Positions 21,781 through 35,200 are shown, counted from the stretch's first letter. The stretch is DNA of 64,000 nucleotides from Allodiplogaster sudhausi (GCA_945643635.1 CALZFC010000009.1:7062501-7126500); one strand, 5' to 3'. Notes: a model not told the origin generated them from the sequence alone. Translations and numbers: made by a program.

Positions 21781-24700
21781 AAGACTGAAGCAGGAATGGG
21801 GAATATCCATTCACATTATGATCATTTTCTTATTTTTAGGATCTCTTGAAACTGCTGTTTCGTTACGCCATCGGGAGAGGAAGTATCAGAAGAAGAGCTT
21901 CTGAAAGAGGAAATCACTTTTTTAAACATTTATCAGGATTGGAATCATATTGTTTAGCAATGTATTAGAGTATTCTTGTCATTGCCATCACCTTTTATAT
22001 TTTTGAATACACTGTTTGCAAGTATAAGGAAAGCGAATATTACAAATTTCTTTTTCTTTTCGTTTATGCTTTTCTTCTTGCTTCAGTGGAAGTAATAAGA
22101 AGAGGGAGAGAATACCGTATCGAATCTCACTCTTCTCGTAACATTCGTTTTTTTGCATTTGAACGCATTCTAACCAGAGTGTGCTAGCTCAAAGTATTTT
22201 TTTTATATTTATTTTTGATGCACGATATAGTGTGCTGAAGTTATGACAGTGTGCAAACTATAAGATAATACTACGGAGTCATATGTGCTTCGTGCTTGCT
22301 TTCCATGTATCGTCTCCTCTTTTTCGTAGGTATTTTCACATTCTTTTCCTTTATGTAATCTTCTACGTCAATATGCCGGCAACATTTGGTTATGCTTTTT
22401 CTGAAAGGTATCTTGGAGATAAGTAGACCTTTGTGACCAAAATTCGCACAGCCTCGCACGAAGCCTTTCGTACAAAAGCCCTTATACGCACGGGTCCAGA
22501 GTGAACGCCCGCCACATTGCAAATCCGACTAGCCAGTACCTTCTTCTTTGCCCATTCGTTCTTCAGTCACTCTGTCTCTCTATCTCACTCCTTCACTCTC
22601 TCTGCTCACACTTTACCTTCATTGTTTACCCGCACGACAACATCCTCAGGTTATGGTGCGTTCCGCAGTTTCATACGAATTCTATCTGGTATGGCGAAGC
22701 ACACAGAAACTGAAAGCACGATGCTTGCCAGTCACTGACTCATCATAGGAATTGGGAAATATATTAAAGCTTTTAGAGCTACTACAATTTATATATTATC
22801 GTTTTATTCATATAGCACAATCTCTAGCTGATAGCAAAACAAGCCTGCATTCCTCTATTGTCTCCCTATTTAAAATTTCCGCCATATCATTTCCCGCCAT
22901 ATCATTATCATCGTCCTTTTTTCTTCCTACCGAACGTTTGCCTTTCTTGCTGCACTCCTGAACTTCTGTCAAGTGCCGGAAATTGGAGAAGTGCCCTGCG
23001 GGGAGGGAGACTTCCTGTTCGACCTTCCCGCTTCTTCTGGGATATGCCTCATCGTCGCTCAATCAGCACCCCTCCCCCATTCACTCAATTGCCGCTCTTT
23101 TTCATGCAGCCTATCCCCCTGCGAGGAAGAAGACGAGGTGTCATCATGCCTTTTGTTATGAAGACTGACATCTGACACCCAATGGACAAATCCTTGTTTG
23201 GAATAGAGAGAGATAGGGAGATAGGGAGGGGGAGAAAGAGAGAGAGAAAGAGAGAGAAAGAGCGAGAGAGAGAGAGAGAGAAAGAAGGGATCAAACGATT
23301 TGGGAGCCAGGAACGAGAGGAAAGAGAATTAGAAAGAGAGCGAGAGACACATAGAGATGAAAAAAGTTCGCCAGAAATAGAGAGAGAAAGATATCTCGGA
23401 AGAAGGTGTCGATTCCGCACTATTGAGTGTCTTCTGATTGGAGACTGCTTGTAACTCGCATTCAAAGAGAAAGGAGAGGAAGAAGAAGCTGAAGAATGGG
23501 AAGGAGAAAGGTCCGCATGGAACGGATTCCTTCCTCATCCAGCTTCATCTCACAATCTTCAATCTAAGTAGGCTTGCCAGAAGAGACAGCCACTTGCCAT
23601 TCCCGTACCCTTCAAATTGTGATTGAACTCGATCTCCTCCGGCACCCCTCAATGTGAGATATCTGTCTGCAAGGGCTGTGAGGAGTTCCGGTGCGTCTTA
23701 GGTTCTGCAAAGCCCGCTCCAGGCTTCTTCTTCATGGTCTCTGCGTCCGCGTCCCTCGCGCGCAACACTTCATCGGTCTAATCCGAGGGACGCGAGATCG
23801 CAAGTACACAATATCCACACAAAAACACGGGCTGACACACAAGCGCACACATATTTGTCCCCGCCCTCGGGGGTACATGCGGTTGTTCCCAATCCCTCCC
23901 CCCATCCCTTGCTGCCCTGCTCTCTCCCCTCTCGCTCCTCTCCCCCGGGGTGCGCGGGAGGCCCTAGCCAAAAGTCGACGGCAACATTCCCACACTCGGT
24001 GGCCAGAGCAGAGCAGAGTTCCGCGCTTCTGCTGACCTAGGCTCATAGAGTCCTTTCCTGACATGCCCTCACCCAACCACTCACATATTCTGGCTTTCCC
24101 TTCCTTCACCCCGTTTTGCGCCACTATTTGAGCATGAGACCGAACATTTGCTGTTTCACCCTCTCTCTCTCTCTCTTTCTCTTTCTCGCTCTCTTTCTCT
24201 CTCACCCCTCTTTTTCTCGTCTATTACTGCTATTCATCAGATTAATCGTCGTCGCGTTTTCTGTTACGCTGCGTCGTGTCCAGTTTGGCATTTCCTGTGC
24301 TTCGTAATGATCAACTTCTGCTTCCTTACTTCGGAACTTGCCATTTCAGAAGGAATCTTAAAGCAATGCGCACTGCCTTCTCATTTGAATGTCTGCTCTT
24401 AAACTGTAATTTTCAAGAGCGCTTTATAGTAAAGCAAAATTCGCGTGTTGACAAGATAAATCGTTCGCTCATCGACCGTCTTCATAATTCCTTCCTTTCT
24501 TTTGCATCACTAGTTTTCATGGAGTTTGCTAGTGAACTCGAGCAGCCGATGCTTCTCGCCTCTCGAAGCTATTGAGCCTGCTCTGCTCCCCCCCCCCCCT
24601 TCGAGTACAATGTCTGAGCTTCCCGGTCAGCTTGTCCACTCTGCTTCCTCCCGGGGAGAGGGGGGGGGATTACCACCTCCAGCTGAATACAACGGGATGC

Positions 24701-25111
24701 TCTCGCTGAATATTTGGAATGCTCTTTCTTTCTTGCCTGCTTGCTATTTTTCATCTTCACCGAATGAGTTCACGCCTAAGCGTGCCATTTTCAAAGAATA
24801 GTTAGAATATTGTTTTCAGATAATTCAAACTTGACCATATGCATGTTTCTTTCGCGCACTTCCATCAGGCGATAGCAATAACATGGATAGTAATATTTGT
24901 TGTTTACGATCCCGCGACTTTCTCAGCATCATTTGTTTTAAACATTTGTATTCCACGGTTCGAAGTGGCCCGGTGGACAAATGCATGCACACTGTTTCAT
25001 GTTTGATCTTTTCACTTTACATTATAGCCTTTTTAATTTCACGTACATGTTTTGTCGCGTGTTAATGGGCTATTACGAAATATTCGCTCTTCTTCCTTTC
25101 GGTCCATTCGA

Positions 25112-28100
25112 ATGAGGCTGCGCCAGCGGCAGAGCTCCCTCTCGGCCAACTTTTCCTTCCCCCTCCTTCTTCTCTTCCTCTCAATCCCCTCTTCCCTCGC
25201 ATGCGATCCGGCTGAATTGAACGAGTGCGTCCGGCGGCCGGAGGACGACGACACTGGCGCCGAGAACAGGACACTGGACGCCACTCTGCTGCAGCATCTC
25301 CTCGGCTGCTCGACCGAGGCCAAGGTGTTACATGTCTGCAGGTTACTGTAGCTTTATTGCTGTTCTACCAAAATAGAAACAAAATCAGTTGTAGAGTATA
25401 ATGATAAAATGAAAGTAAAACAATCATTCTCAGAGAATTCGAAGCGGCGCTTCCGTGCGTGGAGCAGCGCGTGGAGCAGTGCGGCTCGGTGACGGACCGC
25501 GCCGCCGCCGGCAAGGTCCGCCGTCTCCTCGCTTTCATCTGCGCCGACGAGGCGAGGGATGAGCGAATTACGCTCAGCAGAGGTTGGCCGAGAAGGAAGG
25601 ATTTCAATGACGAAAATTTATTTTGAATAAGATACATTGCTATGTTTTTATATGCTTCTTGATATATTTTATTTTATAATATGTTCAGGGTTTCCACTTT
25701 TTTTAATTGTAACTGTTTTCCCTCTCAAAAATTCCCCACTAGAAGCTTTCATGCGGCACATTCCCACTTTCTGTCTCTCAGTCACTCTTTTTTTCTAGCT
25801 GTCTCTCTATCTCCTCTCTTTCTCTATCTTTCTCCTCTACTCTGTGAATTCCTGTCTCTCGCTCAGTCCTTTTCTCTAACTCTTTCTCCATCTCTCTCTC
25901 TCTCTCTGTTTCTGCCCTCTTTCTTCTCACTCTCTCTCTCTCTCTCTCTATTTCAGGCGCGAGTTGTGCTGACCGCGTCCTCTTTGCTCATCTGCCTGCG
26001 ACATGCCCTGTCTCCACAACCATTTACGCTCCCAAGATGGCGGTTTGCAGGTGATTCCCTTTGCTCATTTTTTAAAGAACGCAACGTGACGAAGACGAAC
26101 GAATGCAATCAACTTTCTTTGTTATATTCGCCTTTGCTGGATAACGTAAAGTATTACCAATGACTGCCATGGTGATTGCGCAGACTATCGCTATTTCACA
26201 ATGTGAAAAAGCTACAGCTTACATCGCTAAAAAAGATAGCATTAATGTTCTTACTGCATTATGATATGTTGCGATGCGATGAGTATTTTTTAAAGTTATT
26301 TGTAAGCACGACCGATTCCAGATCCAAGTGCGCCTCCTACAACACGTCGTGCCGCGAGAGCATCGACCGCAGCCACCGCGCAATCTGCGCCGTCATCCGC
26401 GTCCGCAATCAGTGCGGCGGCGACATGGAAACGACTTATGTGCGGATGCAGCAGGTTTGCCACTCCTTTCCTCAGCATCACCCCCGTTTCCTACCCCCAC
26501 CCCACCCTTTCCAGTGCCGCTTTAATGCATCCAAAAACTATATCTGATAGTTGCGCATGTGAAGCGTTCTTTCAGCATTATGTCACCATAACATGTTCTA
26601 AGAGCTTTCGCGATTCACCTGTTCCTCGGAACATTAACTAAAAGTCATATAAAATTCGGCGCAGAAAGTTTATAGAGTAATTGATACAGGTTTAATTAGT
26701 TGGTTAATGAGTATTCGTATGGTGGGCTTAATCATCTGCTCTTTTCTCGCCGTTGAAGCAGCCTCCAGTACTTCGCTTTGTGTTATTTTCTAGTCTTTCA
26801 TCTGATTTGACATTAGTTTTCAAATAAATAATATAAATGCAAATTGTAAGGCGATGCTGGCGAACGACTTCCCGATCGAGTGCGACGGCGGCGCGCTTTC
26901 CGCGACGGCCGCGGCCATCAACAACCGAGTGGACGAAGCACTCAGAAGCTCATTCTGGCAGAGGAGAAGGACCATCAGGACGAAGCCACCCGCTATCATC
27001 GGAAGGAAGACTACCGCACCCTTTACGATACGTTGGTGGAGAAAGATGGAGACATTGAAAACGCAGAGAAGGAAAGGAAAAAGAGAGGAGAGAGAGAAAG
27101 AATGAAATTAATAATAGAGAAACATCAGTAGTAACAACCTCCTCAATCTGGCAAACCATGACTCTTATTTCAGCGATTCGTCGCTTCCGCGTAACGACGC
27201 CGCGTACGCTCCTGCCGCGCATCACGCGTCCGCCACCACGACCGACGAGGCGACGGCCTGCGACTCTTCTCTGGAATCGGCTGCTCCTCTCGAGTCCCAA
27301 GACGACAACGACCACTACAGCGACGACCACTCAGAAGCCCTCGCCGCGCACCAAGCGGCCACGCAACAAGTCGTCCCCCGAAAAGAAGAACACGAAGAGG
27401 GCGCCAGCACCCGTCACCACAACCACGCAGAAGACACGAACAACTACCAGACTGCCGCCCAAGACAACCACTCAAGCGACGAACGTGACTAAGAAATGGT
27501 CGACACTCACGGCTGAAGAGATACTCGGCCCACTCCTCGGCAAGGAGTTCCCTTGGCGGCCTGTCCACTGGCTGAGCGGCGCGCGCCCGATCCCCGATTC
27601 GGTGCTCGCTGCGCACTTTCTCAACTGGCGCCTCAAACCACCGGCACCGAACGGGACAATTTCGACCATGGCGAAGCCCCTCAGTGTCGAGCAGAGAAAG
27701 ACAACGATGCCGGTAGTGGTAGAGAGTACAGTGAGCAGTCGCAAGGAGGAGAGGCCAGAGAAGAAGCGGCCAAAGTTTAAAAAGAGAAAAGAGAGCGGCG
27801 AAGAGGCAGACAGTCGCGAGAGTCTCATCGAGAACTTTCGCCGTGTCTCTGAAAAGACTGGCGCCGGCTGGCGTCTGGTTCGCAGCATACTTGGCGGAGC
27901 CGCCGGCGAGGACACAGTCGTGGCTGGTGGCGACAACTCGACCGAGCCGCTCACGGGCATTCGAGGCGCCATGGAGCGACTGAAGAGCATTGATCGGGTC
28001 GGTTATTGAGACCTTTTGTTCGTGGTATAAGAATCAATAGAACCAATGGTATTTTAAAGGAGATCGAATTGATTTTTCCATAATCAATAACCTGAGCTTT

Positions 28101-28370
28101 TCCGTTGTTGCCCTTCAGAATAGCGGCGACGCTGCCGAGGCGCTGGCTCGCTCGCTGAACAAGGTGCTCACTGCGCTGAGCAGGATGATCGAGTCGATTC
28201 CGCCGGAGAGCGCCGAGCGAATCCGACGCGGCGTCCGCCAGCTCCAGCAGCTCTTCCAGAATTACAAGCAGCGACTTGAGCAGCAGCAGAGAATGCAGCT
28301 GATTCAGAGACAACGCCTTGCATCCCATGCCAGACTGAATGTAAGGCAACAACAGCAACAACACCGATAA
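25112..28370 (+). CDS. Secreted Cys-rich protein with Thr/Lys/Pro-rich linker
   Basis: Exons: 25112-25341, 25434-25582, 25957-26050, 26322-26454, 26851-27031, 27174-27997, 28119-28370. Phases agree and give 620 residues. The first Met leads into a hydrophobic signal peptide (FPLLLLFLSIPSSLAC), so the product is predicted to be secreted. About the first 230 residues carry regularly spaced cysteines, in the manner of nematode DUF19/T20D4.11-like extracellular domains; this match is from memory and unproven. A Thr/Pro/Lys-rich linker follows, with TTTTTT runs that are plausible O-glycosylation sites. After it come a segment beginning WSTLTAEEILGPLLGKEF and a Gln-rich, helix-prone C-terminus. The donor of exon 5 is the least certain: a second frame of exon 6 is also open for about 100 codons and is GC-rich at third positions. 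The function is unknown. Confidence 0.72.
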
Positions 28371-28636
28371 ACAACCCACGCCTACAGATGATACTTTAAT
28401 ATTACATAATATTTACAAAAAAAATGTAGCAGTGTTTGTTCTTCTATTTTTCACGATGTCTCTTTTTCAGCAAAAATTTTTTCTAACCTTTACGATTTGA
28501 TAATTTTAATGAAAACTATTCATACTGCGTACGTGGATTTTGACACTTATTGTTTGTCGTCCGCGCGGCACTTACTCGGTCTCATTCCATTGTCCACAGT
28601 GTCATTCCCATTGAAATTGTGCGTTCTTGTGTGCAT
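28371..28636. other. Intergenic, AT-rich
   Basis: Short stretch between the secreted-protein stop and the tandem duplication. It probably holds the 3' UTR. Nothing else was seen. Confidence 0.6.
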
Positions 28637-30022
28637 ATCCTTCTAATAATCCTGTGATTGCGAGTGAATCCATTATTAAATCCCCGTGATTAACCTGTCA
28701 CTTCTTGCTTCATGAGCGAATGCCAGTCGGAATAAATTATGAATGACTGCGACTTTCGCAGAAAATTCTGGCACATTGTTCACAAGAGTAGCTTATTTTC
28801 AATTCACAACATGCAAGTAAAATTTCCAATTATAAAGAATCTAGAATTTTAGTCCAGCTGTCAACTTGGAAATAATTAGCATCTATTACATATGTACGTA
28901 GACATTAAAGAATACTGCTAACGATCACCATACATAATTCAGCCAACATGCCGCCTACTAACGTCATTGTATGAAGGAAATTCTCATTTTCAGATGCACA
29001 TGTTGAGACTCCACGTTTTGTCATCTTTAACTTGGTAGGTTTCAACATTCTATAGTAGATAGATATAAGAAGACAATAAAGTATGGCATTTACTAATATG
29101 TCAAAATTATTTTAGATTTACAAGACTTGTACACTCGTTGCGTTTTCTACTCAAATATCCGCAACTTGAATGTCATCGACACTCAATGGTTTCAAATCTT
29201 TTGCCCTACAACAATATGCAGCAATTTACGTGAGCATAATTAGTAAGTTCCTTAGCATTCTATAGCTATTATATTTCACTAATTCCCATTTTAACTGGAA
29301 CTTCAATGCTGCTTATGATCTATACAACATCCTTCTAATAATCCTGTGATTGCGAGTGAATCCATTATTAAATCCCCGTGATTTACCTGTCACTTATTGC
29401 TTCATGAGCGAATGCCAGTCGGAATAAATTATGAATGACTGCGACTTTCGCAGAAAATTCTGGCACATTGTTCACAAGAGTAGCTTATTGGCAATTCACA
29501 ACATGCAAGTAAAATTTCCAATTATAAAGAATCTAGAATTTTAGTCCAGCTGTCAACTTGGAAATAATTAGCATCTATTACATATGTACGTAGACATTAA
29601 AGAATACTGCTAACGATCACCATACATAATTCAGCCAACATGCCGCCTACTAACGTCATTGTATGAAGGAAATTCTCATTTTCAGATGCACATGTTGAGA
29701 CTCCACGTTTTGTCATCTTTAACTTGGTAGGTTTCAACATTCTATAGTAGATAGATATAAGAAGACAATAAAGTATGGCATTTACTAATATGTCAAAATT
29801 ATTTTAGATTTACAAGACTTGTACACTCGTTGCGTTTTCTACTCAAATATCCGCCACTTGAATGTCATCGACACTCAATGGTTTCAAATCTTTTGCCCTA
29901 CAACAATATGCAGCAATTTACGTGAGCATAATTAGTAAGTTCCTTAGCATTCTATAGCTATTATATTTCACTAATTCCCATTTTAACTGGAACTTCAATG
30001 CTGCTTATGATCTATACAACAT
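28637..30022. repeat. Tandem direct duplication, 2 x 692 bp
   Basis: Copy 1 (28637-29328) and copy 2 (29329-30020, match continuing to 30022) are colinear with only a handful of differences by eye, for example GTGATTAACC against GTGATTTACC, TTTTCAATTC against TTGGCAATTC, and CCGCAACTTG against CCGCCACTTG. Identity is therefore near 99%. The unit carries the 5' region of the following Srh gene and most of its TM1 exon. Copy 1 ends inside that exon. Confidence 0.95.
29257..29330 (+). pseudogene. Truncated duplicate of Srh TM1 exon
   Basis: This is copy 1 of the TM1-coding exon, equivalent to 29949-30022. At the duplication junction the coding sequence ...MIYTT runs straight into the start of copy 2 and meets a stop within a few codons. 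It is a duplication by-product, not a working exon. Confidence 0.75.
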
Positions 30023-31717
30023 ACCTGCTGCTCTTCCAATATCCAAAGCCGATGAAGACGTTTCGCTACAATCTGTTGCATATTCTTGTCAGTTCAAAAC
30101 ATAGTTCGTCTAAAAAAATTAACTCAATTATAAGGTGATTACCTCCTGATATGTAATTAGAATTCGCAAGCTCGCGACTACTGAACCTACATACTTATTA
30201 GCTCTGGATCTTCCCAGTCGACGCGCTCTACTTTGTTTGTCAGCCACTGCTTCTACTGCCGGCTCCTGCGGGCGTTTGCCTGTCTTCCCTACCATTCGAG
30301 ACGGGCGGGCTTCCAATTGGATTGGTAACCTTCCTTTATCAAATTGGTTTCCCTGAACTAATTATTTTTCTTATATTGTCGTGTGCCCGAACAAAAGTCT
30401 TAGCTAGTATCAAGCAAATAATGCCTTAAAAGTGCAACAACAAAGGATGAAATGTAGTGTAATATTAACTAAAAAGGCTACTCTTGATGGGTGTCTGCAG
30501 GGCCTGTGGCTGTTCTGCATCGCCAACGGCCTCTGCGCCATCGGCGGCAGCTTCTACATGCGCTTCCGTGTCATCATGCGCTCCTTCTCTCCGCACCACC
30601 TGCTTGTTCGACATTTTGTCAGTGCCTTTTCCTTTTCATGTTCTTTCTTATACTAAAAAGTAATTGAGAATTTTTAAGATGGTAATTTTTGAATGAGATT
30701 AAAGTTTTCAGCCTCTTTTCGCGGGCTTTATCCACGGCTTGGCAATGCTATTGGGTATTTCCTTTGTCGTAATTCTTCGCTTCGACCGCGATGACATGGT
30801 GGTTTTCTTGAGAAAGGTACCCTTCTGTGAATCAGTCTTGCTTTTTTCTCTTATTGTAATTGCTAAACTAAATACGGTGATATTATTTAGTGATCAACTT
30901 TCTGAAAAATTTAATTTAATTTCCATGTAAATAGTCGAAATTATTGATAAAATTTTTTAGAAATATCCTGAATTGGAAGAGTTCTCTTCTCGACCTGCCC
31001 TGGTTGTCTTTGATCTCAATGGCGGCCACGGGGACCAGTTGTACATGTTCCTGGCGATATCTGTAGGATCAGTTGCGGTGCAGTATCTCATCGGGCAGAA
31101 CATCTTTCTCTGCTTCTGGTCATCAACCTTAGTTTCTTCACGAAAACTTGCACCTCATCTTGAAATAAATTTATTGATCGTCATTGGCTGTGAAGTTTAG
31201 GGTTCTTGCATCGAAGAGAAGTTCGATGTCACAGCAGACACGCAGAATGCATATTGTCTTCGCCGTTCAGCTCGTCATCCAAGTCAGCCTGGCATCTTGT
31301 TTTTGTCCAAGAATCCTAAAGCTAGAATAAAACAGGCAGTGATACCGTTTGCATTTATTCTGATTCCCGGCTTTGCCATTGCCGTTCTCCTCCTCTGGCA
31401 TGCTTGGCCTTCCTATGATCACCACAATGGTATGATTATTTGTGTCTTAGTTTTTTCCCCAGTATTTTAATTGTTTTTCTTGTGCCAATCAGTAAAGCTC
31501 ACTTGTCAATTCCGCAGTACTAACCATGTACATCGAAACGATCCACATGTTGCACGGTCCGTGCTCATCGCTCGCCATGATCATAACCACGAAGCAGTTC
31601 CGCTCCTTCACGTGGCGCCTTCTCTCGGCACCCTTCGCCAGATGCAGAAAGCCCGCGACGATTATTCCCATCCACGAAGTTTCATCCTCATTATCGCAGA
31701 GCCTTTCGCCCAGATGA
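29949..31717 (+). CDS. Srh-type serpentine chemoreceptor
   Basis: A seven-transmembrane receptor of the nematode Srh/Str superfamily, expected in the cilia of chemosensory neurons. Exons: about 29949-30087, 30202-30324, 30501-30617, 30712-30816, 30961-31118, 31201-31282, 31336-31429, 31518-31717. Phases fit at every junction. Family marks are YPKPMKTFRYNLLHIL after TM1, the P-rich TM2 block LLLLPAPAGVCL, the TM6 start QAVIPFAFILIPG, and the TM7 MLHGPCSSLAMIITTKQFR. The extreme N-terminus is not settled; a candidate start codon at 29640 lies upstream in the duplicated unit. The 5' region and part of exon 1 lie inside a tandem duplication, so the promoter is present in two copies. The ligand is unknown. 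Confidence 0.88.
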
Positions 31718-32275
31718 AGTTCAATTTTTGTGTTATTTACTTGTTTTCATCTCACTGCATTGATGATTTAGGTGAAATTAAAAAAGTGCCATTAGCGCAA
31801 CTCTGCAAGGCGTACGGATTAAGACAATCGTCATCACCTTTAATCTTATCGAGGACATTTTAGCACTTCTTGATGAAGTTTCAAACTCCACTTTGGGGAA
31901 CTTTACATATACATACTTCGACTCATACATCGTAATCCTGGTTTATCATTTAAATGGGCACTTGAATCATTTTTTCAAGACTGAGGCGATTACACTAATT
32001 AGTCTAGGTATGTATGTCGGACACCAAACATGTGTTTTTAGTGTTACTAGTGTTTTTCACCTGCTCCTATTATTTGTTCAGTTATTTTCAGCTTCATATC
32101 ACTACCAAGAGCATAAATATTACCACTTGCCTCGTTTCAAGTTTGCTTTTTCAAACACCAAACATTTAAACTGAAAATAATAATACCGGGGGCAGGGGGC
32201 ACAGTAGCCTCGTTGGCCTAAGGGTGAAATGTGAAGAGGACGGAAGAAAAGGGCGAAAGGATGGGGGGGGGGTCG
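31718..32275. other. Convergent intergenic region
   Basis: It lies between the Srh stop (+) and the Argonaute stop (-) and holds both 3' UTRs. A segment at about 32200-32225 (CAGTAGCCTCGTTGGCCTAAGG) looks like the 5' half of a tRNA, with no matching B box, so no RNA gene is called. A G run lies near 32260. Confidence 0.55.
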
Positions 32276-35200
32276 TTAGACGAAGTACATTTGACCCTTG
32301 AAGTTGTCAGTCACAGTCACGTATTCCTGCAAGCAGTTTGCATCAACTATTATATATTTTGAAAGAAACTCGCCTGAAGAGTGGCGTCGGCACTGGCATT
32401 CGTGGTGGAGAGACCGTCGCCAGAACCGCCGATATTCCCACTGCTGCCAGTGCGGGGAGAGATGCTGCCAGCTGCAAGAGGAGATCGTTCCCTCTCCTCT
32501 CTCTCCTCTCTTTCTCTCTCTTTCTCTCTCTCTCTCTATTTCTCTCTCTTTTCATTCCCCTCTCTCTTCATTCCCCTCTCACCCCTGGGAATGCCACTGC
32601 CGCGTCGTCGGTTGGTGCCGAGGAGCGAAGTGCTGGAGGAGGAAGCCAAGGAGGCGGCCTCGCCACTCACACTCAGCCCGTACGAGTCAGACTCGCTCAT
32701 GTATCCGTTCTTCTCTTTCTCTTTCCTTCTCCCTCTCCCTCTCAACTCACAGCTTCCTCTTGACATGGCAGCGTGCCCTGGTGGCCACGAGATGAGCGTA
32801 GTAAACGGGCGCAGGGATCGACACGAAACGGGTGCAGCGGCCGTAAGTGTGGCAGAGACTGCAAGGGGAGAGAGGGAGAGATAGAGAAAGAAAGAGAGAG
32901 AGAGAGAGAGAAGGAGAGAGAGAGAGAGAAAGAGAGAAAAGGTAGAAAACAAGAAAGTAAGACCGTTCGAGATCTGACCTGTACGTGAGGACCTGCATTT
33001 CGTCGGCGCTGAAGTTGTTGTCGTCCCAGAGGACGTGGTACTTGGATGGACGAGAGGTGCCTGAAAACTTCATTTGTATATTCTTCCTAAAACTCTCCAA
33101 CGAACCCTGAATGCCGAAGTGGGAGCAGAGGTAGAAATCGAATCCTTCTGGGGAGACAATCGATGTGTCCACCTCAAGCATTGAAGATTAATAAATTCAT
33201 ATTATTCTCTGATGGAAATTCCCAAAACTTACGGTTGTGCCAGGAGGGATGTTTTTGGCCTTGCCGACGCGATCCTGCGGATTCTTTGCGAAGAGACGAA
33301 CGTGGTGGCGCTTCTGGACAACGACGTAGCTGAAGGAATTTGTTTTAACACTGACAAATTGATTTGTGGAATGATGAATATCTGGCCAACGTGATGGGCG
33401 GCTTGTAGTCAGCGGAGAGTGTTAAGGAGGCAGAGCGAATGCCCTGCATCTCCTCGCGCAGAATCTCCATCCAGTCATTGAATTGTGCAATTGAATTTTG
33501 TTGAATTGTTGAATTGTGAATTGTTCCTGTTCATCCCTTCCCTCCTCGCTGACCTCTCCAAATTGTCCATCCGAAACGGTATCCCGGTACACGATGATGC
33601 GAGATGGTTTCTGCTGAGTGTTGCGGTAGAAGGAGATGAGTCTCTCCCGCACTGCATCACACACGTACACCACCGACTCGCGCGTCTTCCGCTGCACCTG
33701 AACACCAACAAATATTCTTATATTCATGAACTATGAATGTCTCGCCTTGACATTGGCGCCGTATGACTGAGGGAGGAGATCGATGTTGGCGACGATCGCG
33801 GCCACGGAGGGCATGTTCTGGCGCTCCTCCATTATCGTCGGGTGCGTGACGTCGATTCCGAAGACAATCGTCGGCACGTCGATCAGGTATCTGCAACTAT
33901 CTTCATCATATATATTAAACTATCATAAGAATTGACTTCTGGGTAATGACGTCAGGAAGGACGCGGCTGTTGATTCCTCCCAGCTTCATGTTCAGCTTCA
34001 GCACGATGTTAGCACAAGTGGCGGGAGAAGAACGCGAGATGTTCTTGAACAGAACGCACTGCGACATTACGCCGAATACCATGTCCGAGCACTGCTTCAC
34101 AGTCACTGGAAAATGCAATCATTTGTCTTCCCTGATTGAACGAGAGCCAAAAGATTACTGTAGATATCGCTATTCTTGGCTGGCAGGACGACAATGATGA
34201 GATCGCAGCAGGTGCCGGTCTGCGTGTACTCGTTGACGATGTCGCCGAACAGAGCGATGACGTCATCCTTGGTTCGGCCATACTTGACGAGGTCGGGCCA
34301 TTGAGGAAACTCCATTCCCATCGCGGACGCCTCAATTATTGATTGAGTCAATGATTCGTCGTCGATCCCTCATGTGTTCTTTACCTTGTTAAAGAGTCCA
34401 CCACAGAATGCCTGGAGAGCCATTTGCTCTCGCTGGCCGACCAAAGCAATGAGGGAATAGGCACGACACATCGCGGGCAGGAAGAGCGCCTGGTTGTCGA
34501 GGGACCACGCGCCGTCGCGGGGCTGCACCACCGGGTCCTGAGAATAGGAAGATGATTCGTGCAAACCAGAGCATGTGGAACCTGTCGACGCATGTTGTGG
34601 CCAAAGAGAAGATTGGGAGGCGGAAGCACGCGGCCGATGGTCTCGACCATCTGATGTGAGTGGAGAGCGAGAAGCCGAACTCGGCCAGGAAGGGGTCCCC
34701 GGAGGTCGCCTCTCCCACCAACGACTGGATGCGGGCCTCGCGCTGGCACGCATCCACTGCTACCGCCTGAGGGACGATGCGGTTCAGACTGAACAGTCTA
34801 GTTTCAACGAACGCGAATGATGCTGCTCGTGTGCTTCTCTGACAGTCGCTTTTTGTACTTCTGAGGGACGTCGAGAATGCAAACCTGAAGGGGAAAAGAG
34901 ATTCAACATTTTATCGGGAATTTTAGTTCTAACCTCGATGGGATAGTAGATGCTGCGACTGGTTGGACCGACGTGGACACATGGGAGATTCGGGAACTGG
35001 AGCTTCTGAAGACATCGGACTTGACAGCGTGGATGTTACTATCAATCCAAACCCACGGTGTATCGTTTCTCAAAGTATTCTGCGACGGTTGTCGTGAATT
35101 CGGCGCCGTCTTCAGTGGTGGATCGGAAGCTGAGCTGGTTGGCGGGCAATTGGAGCGATTTGATGCGGAAGACCCGGACCACGCCAGGGCGATGAGAGAT

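Larger units (their letters stand above)
18854..25111. other. Gene-poor 6.2 kb stretch
   Basis: It contains a small hairpin (18994-19053), the second copy of a dispersed repeat (19865-20120), GA tracts around 23196-23350 and CT tracts near 24160-24210. On the minus strand, 20824-21110 and 21516-21780 have coding-like open frames, listed separately at low confidence. The 5' exons of the channel gene may lie here. Nothing else is recognisable. Confidence 0.5.

Noticed and set aside
30128..30316. Minus-strand ORF opposite the Srh TM2 exon
   Set aside because: The plus strand encodes a clear Srh TM2 exon with matching phases, so the minus frame is a shadow.
32196..32225. tRNA-like A box in the Srh/Argonaute spacer
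   Set aside because: No B box or foldable body follows.
33422..33727. A Gln/Asn-rich extension of the Argonaute catalytic exon through the TTGAATTG tract
   Set aside because: The conserved flanks join exactly in phase when 33465-33553 is removed as a GT-AG intron, so the tract is intronic.
34767..34812. A 20-base intron inside the Argonaute (GTTGAAACTAG...CAG)
   Set aside because: The phases fail. The 46-base GT-AG intron ending at CCCTCAG restores the conserved reading.
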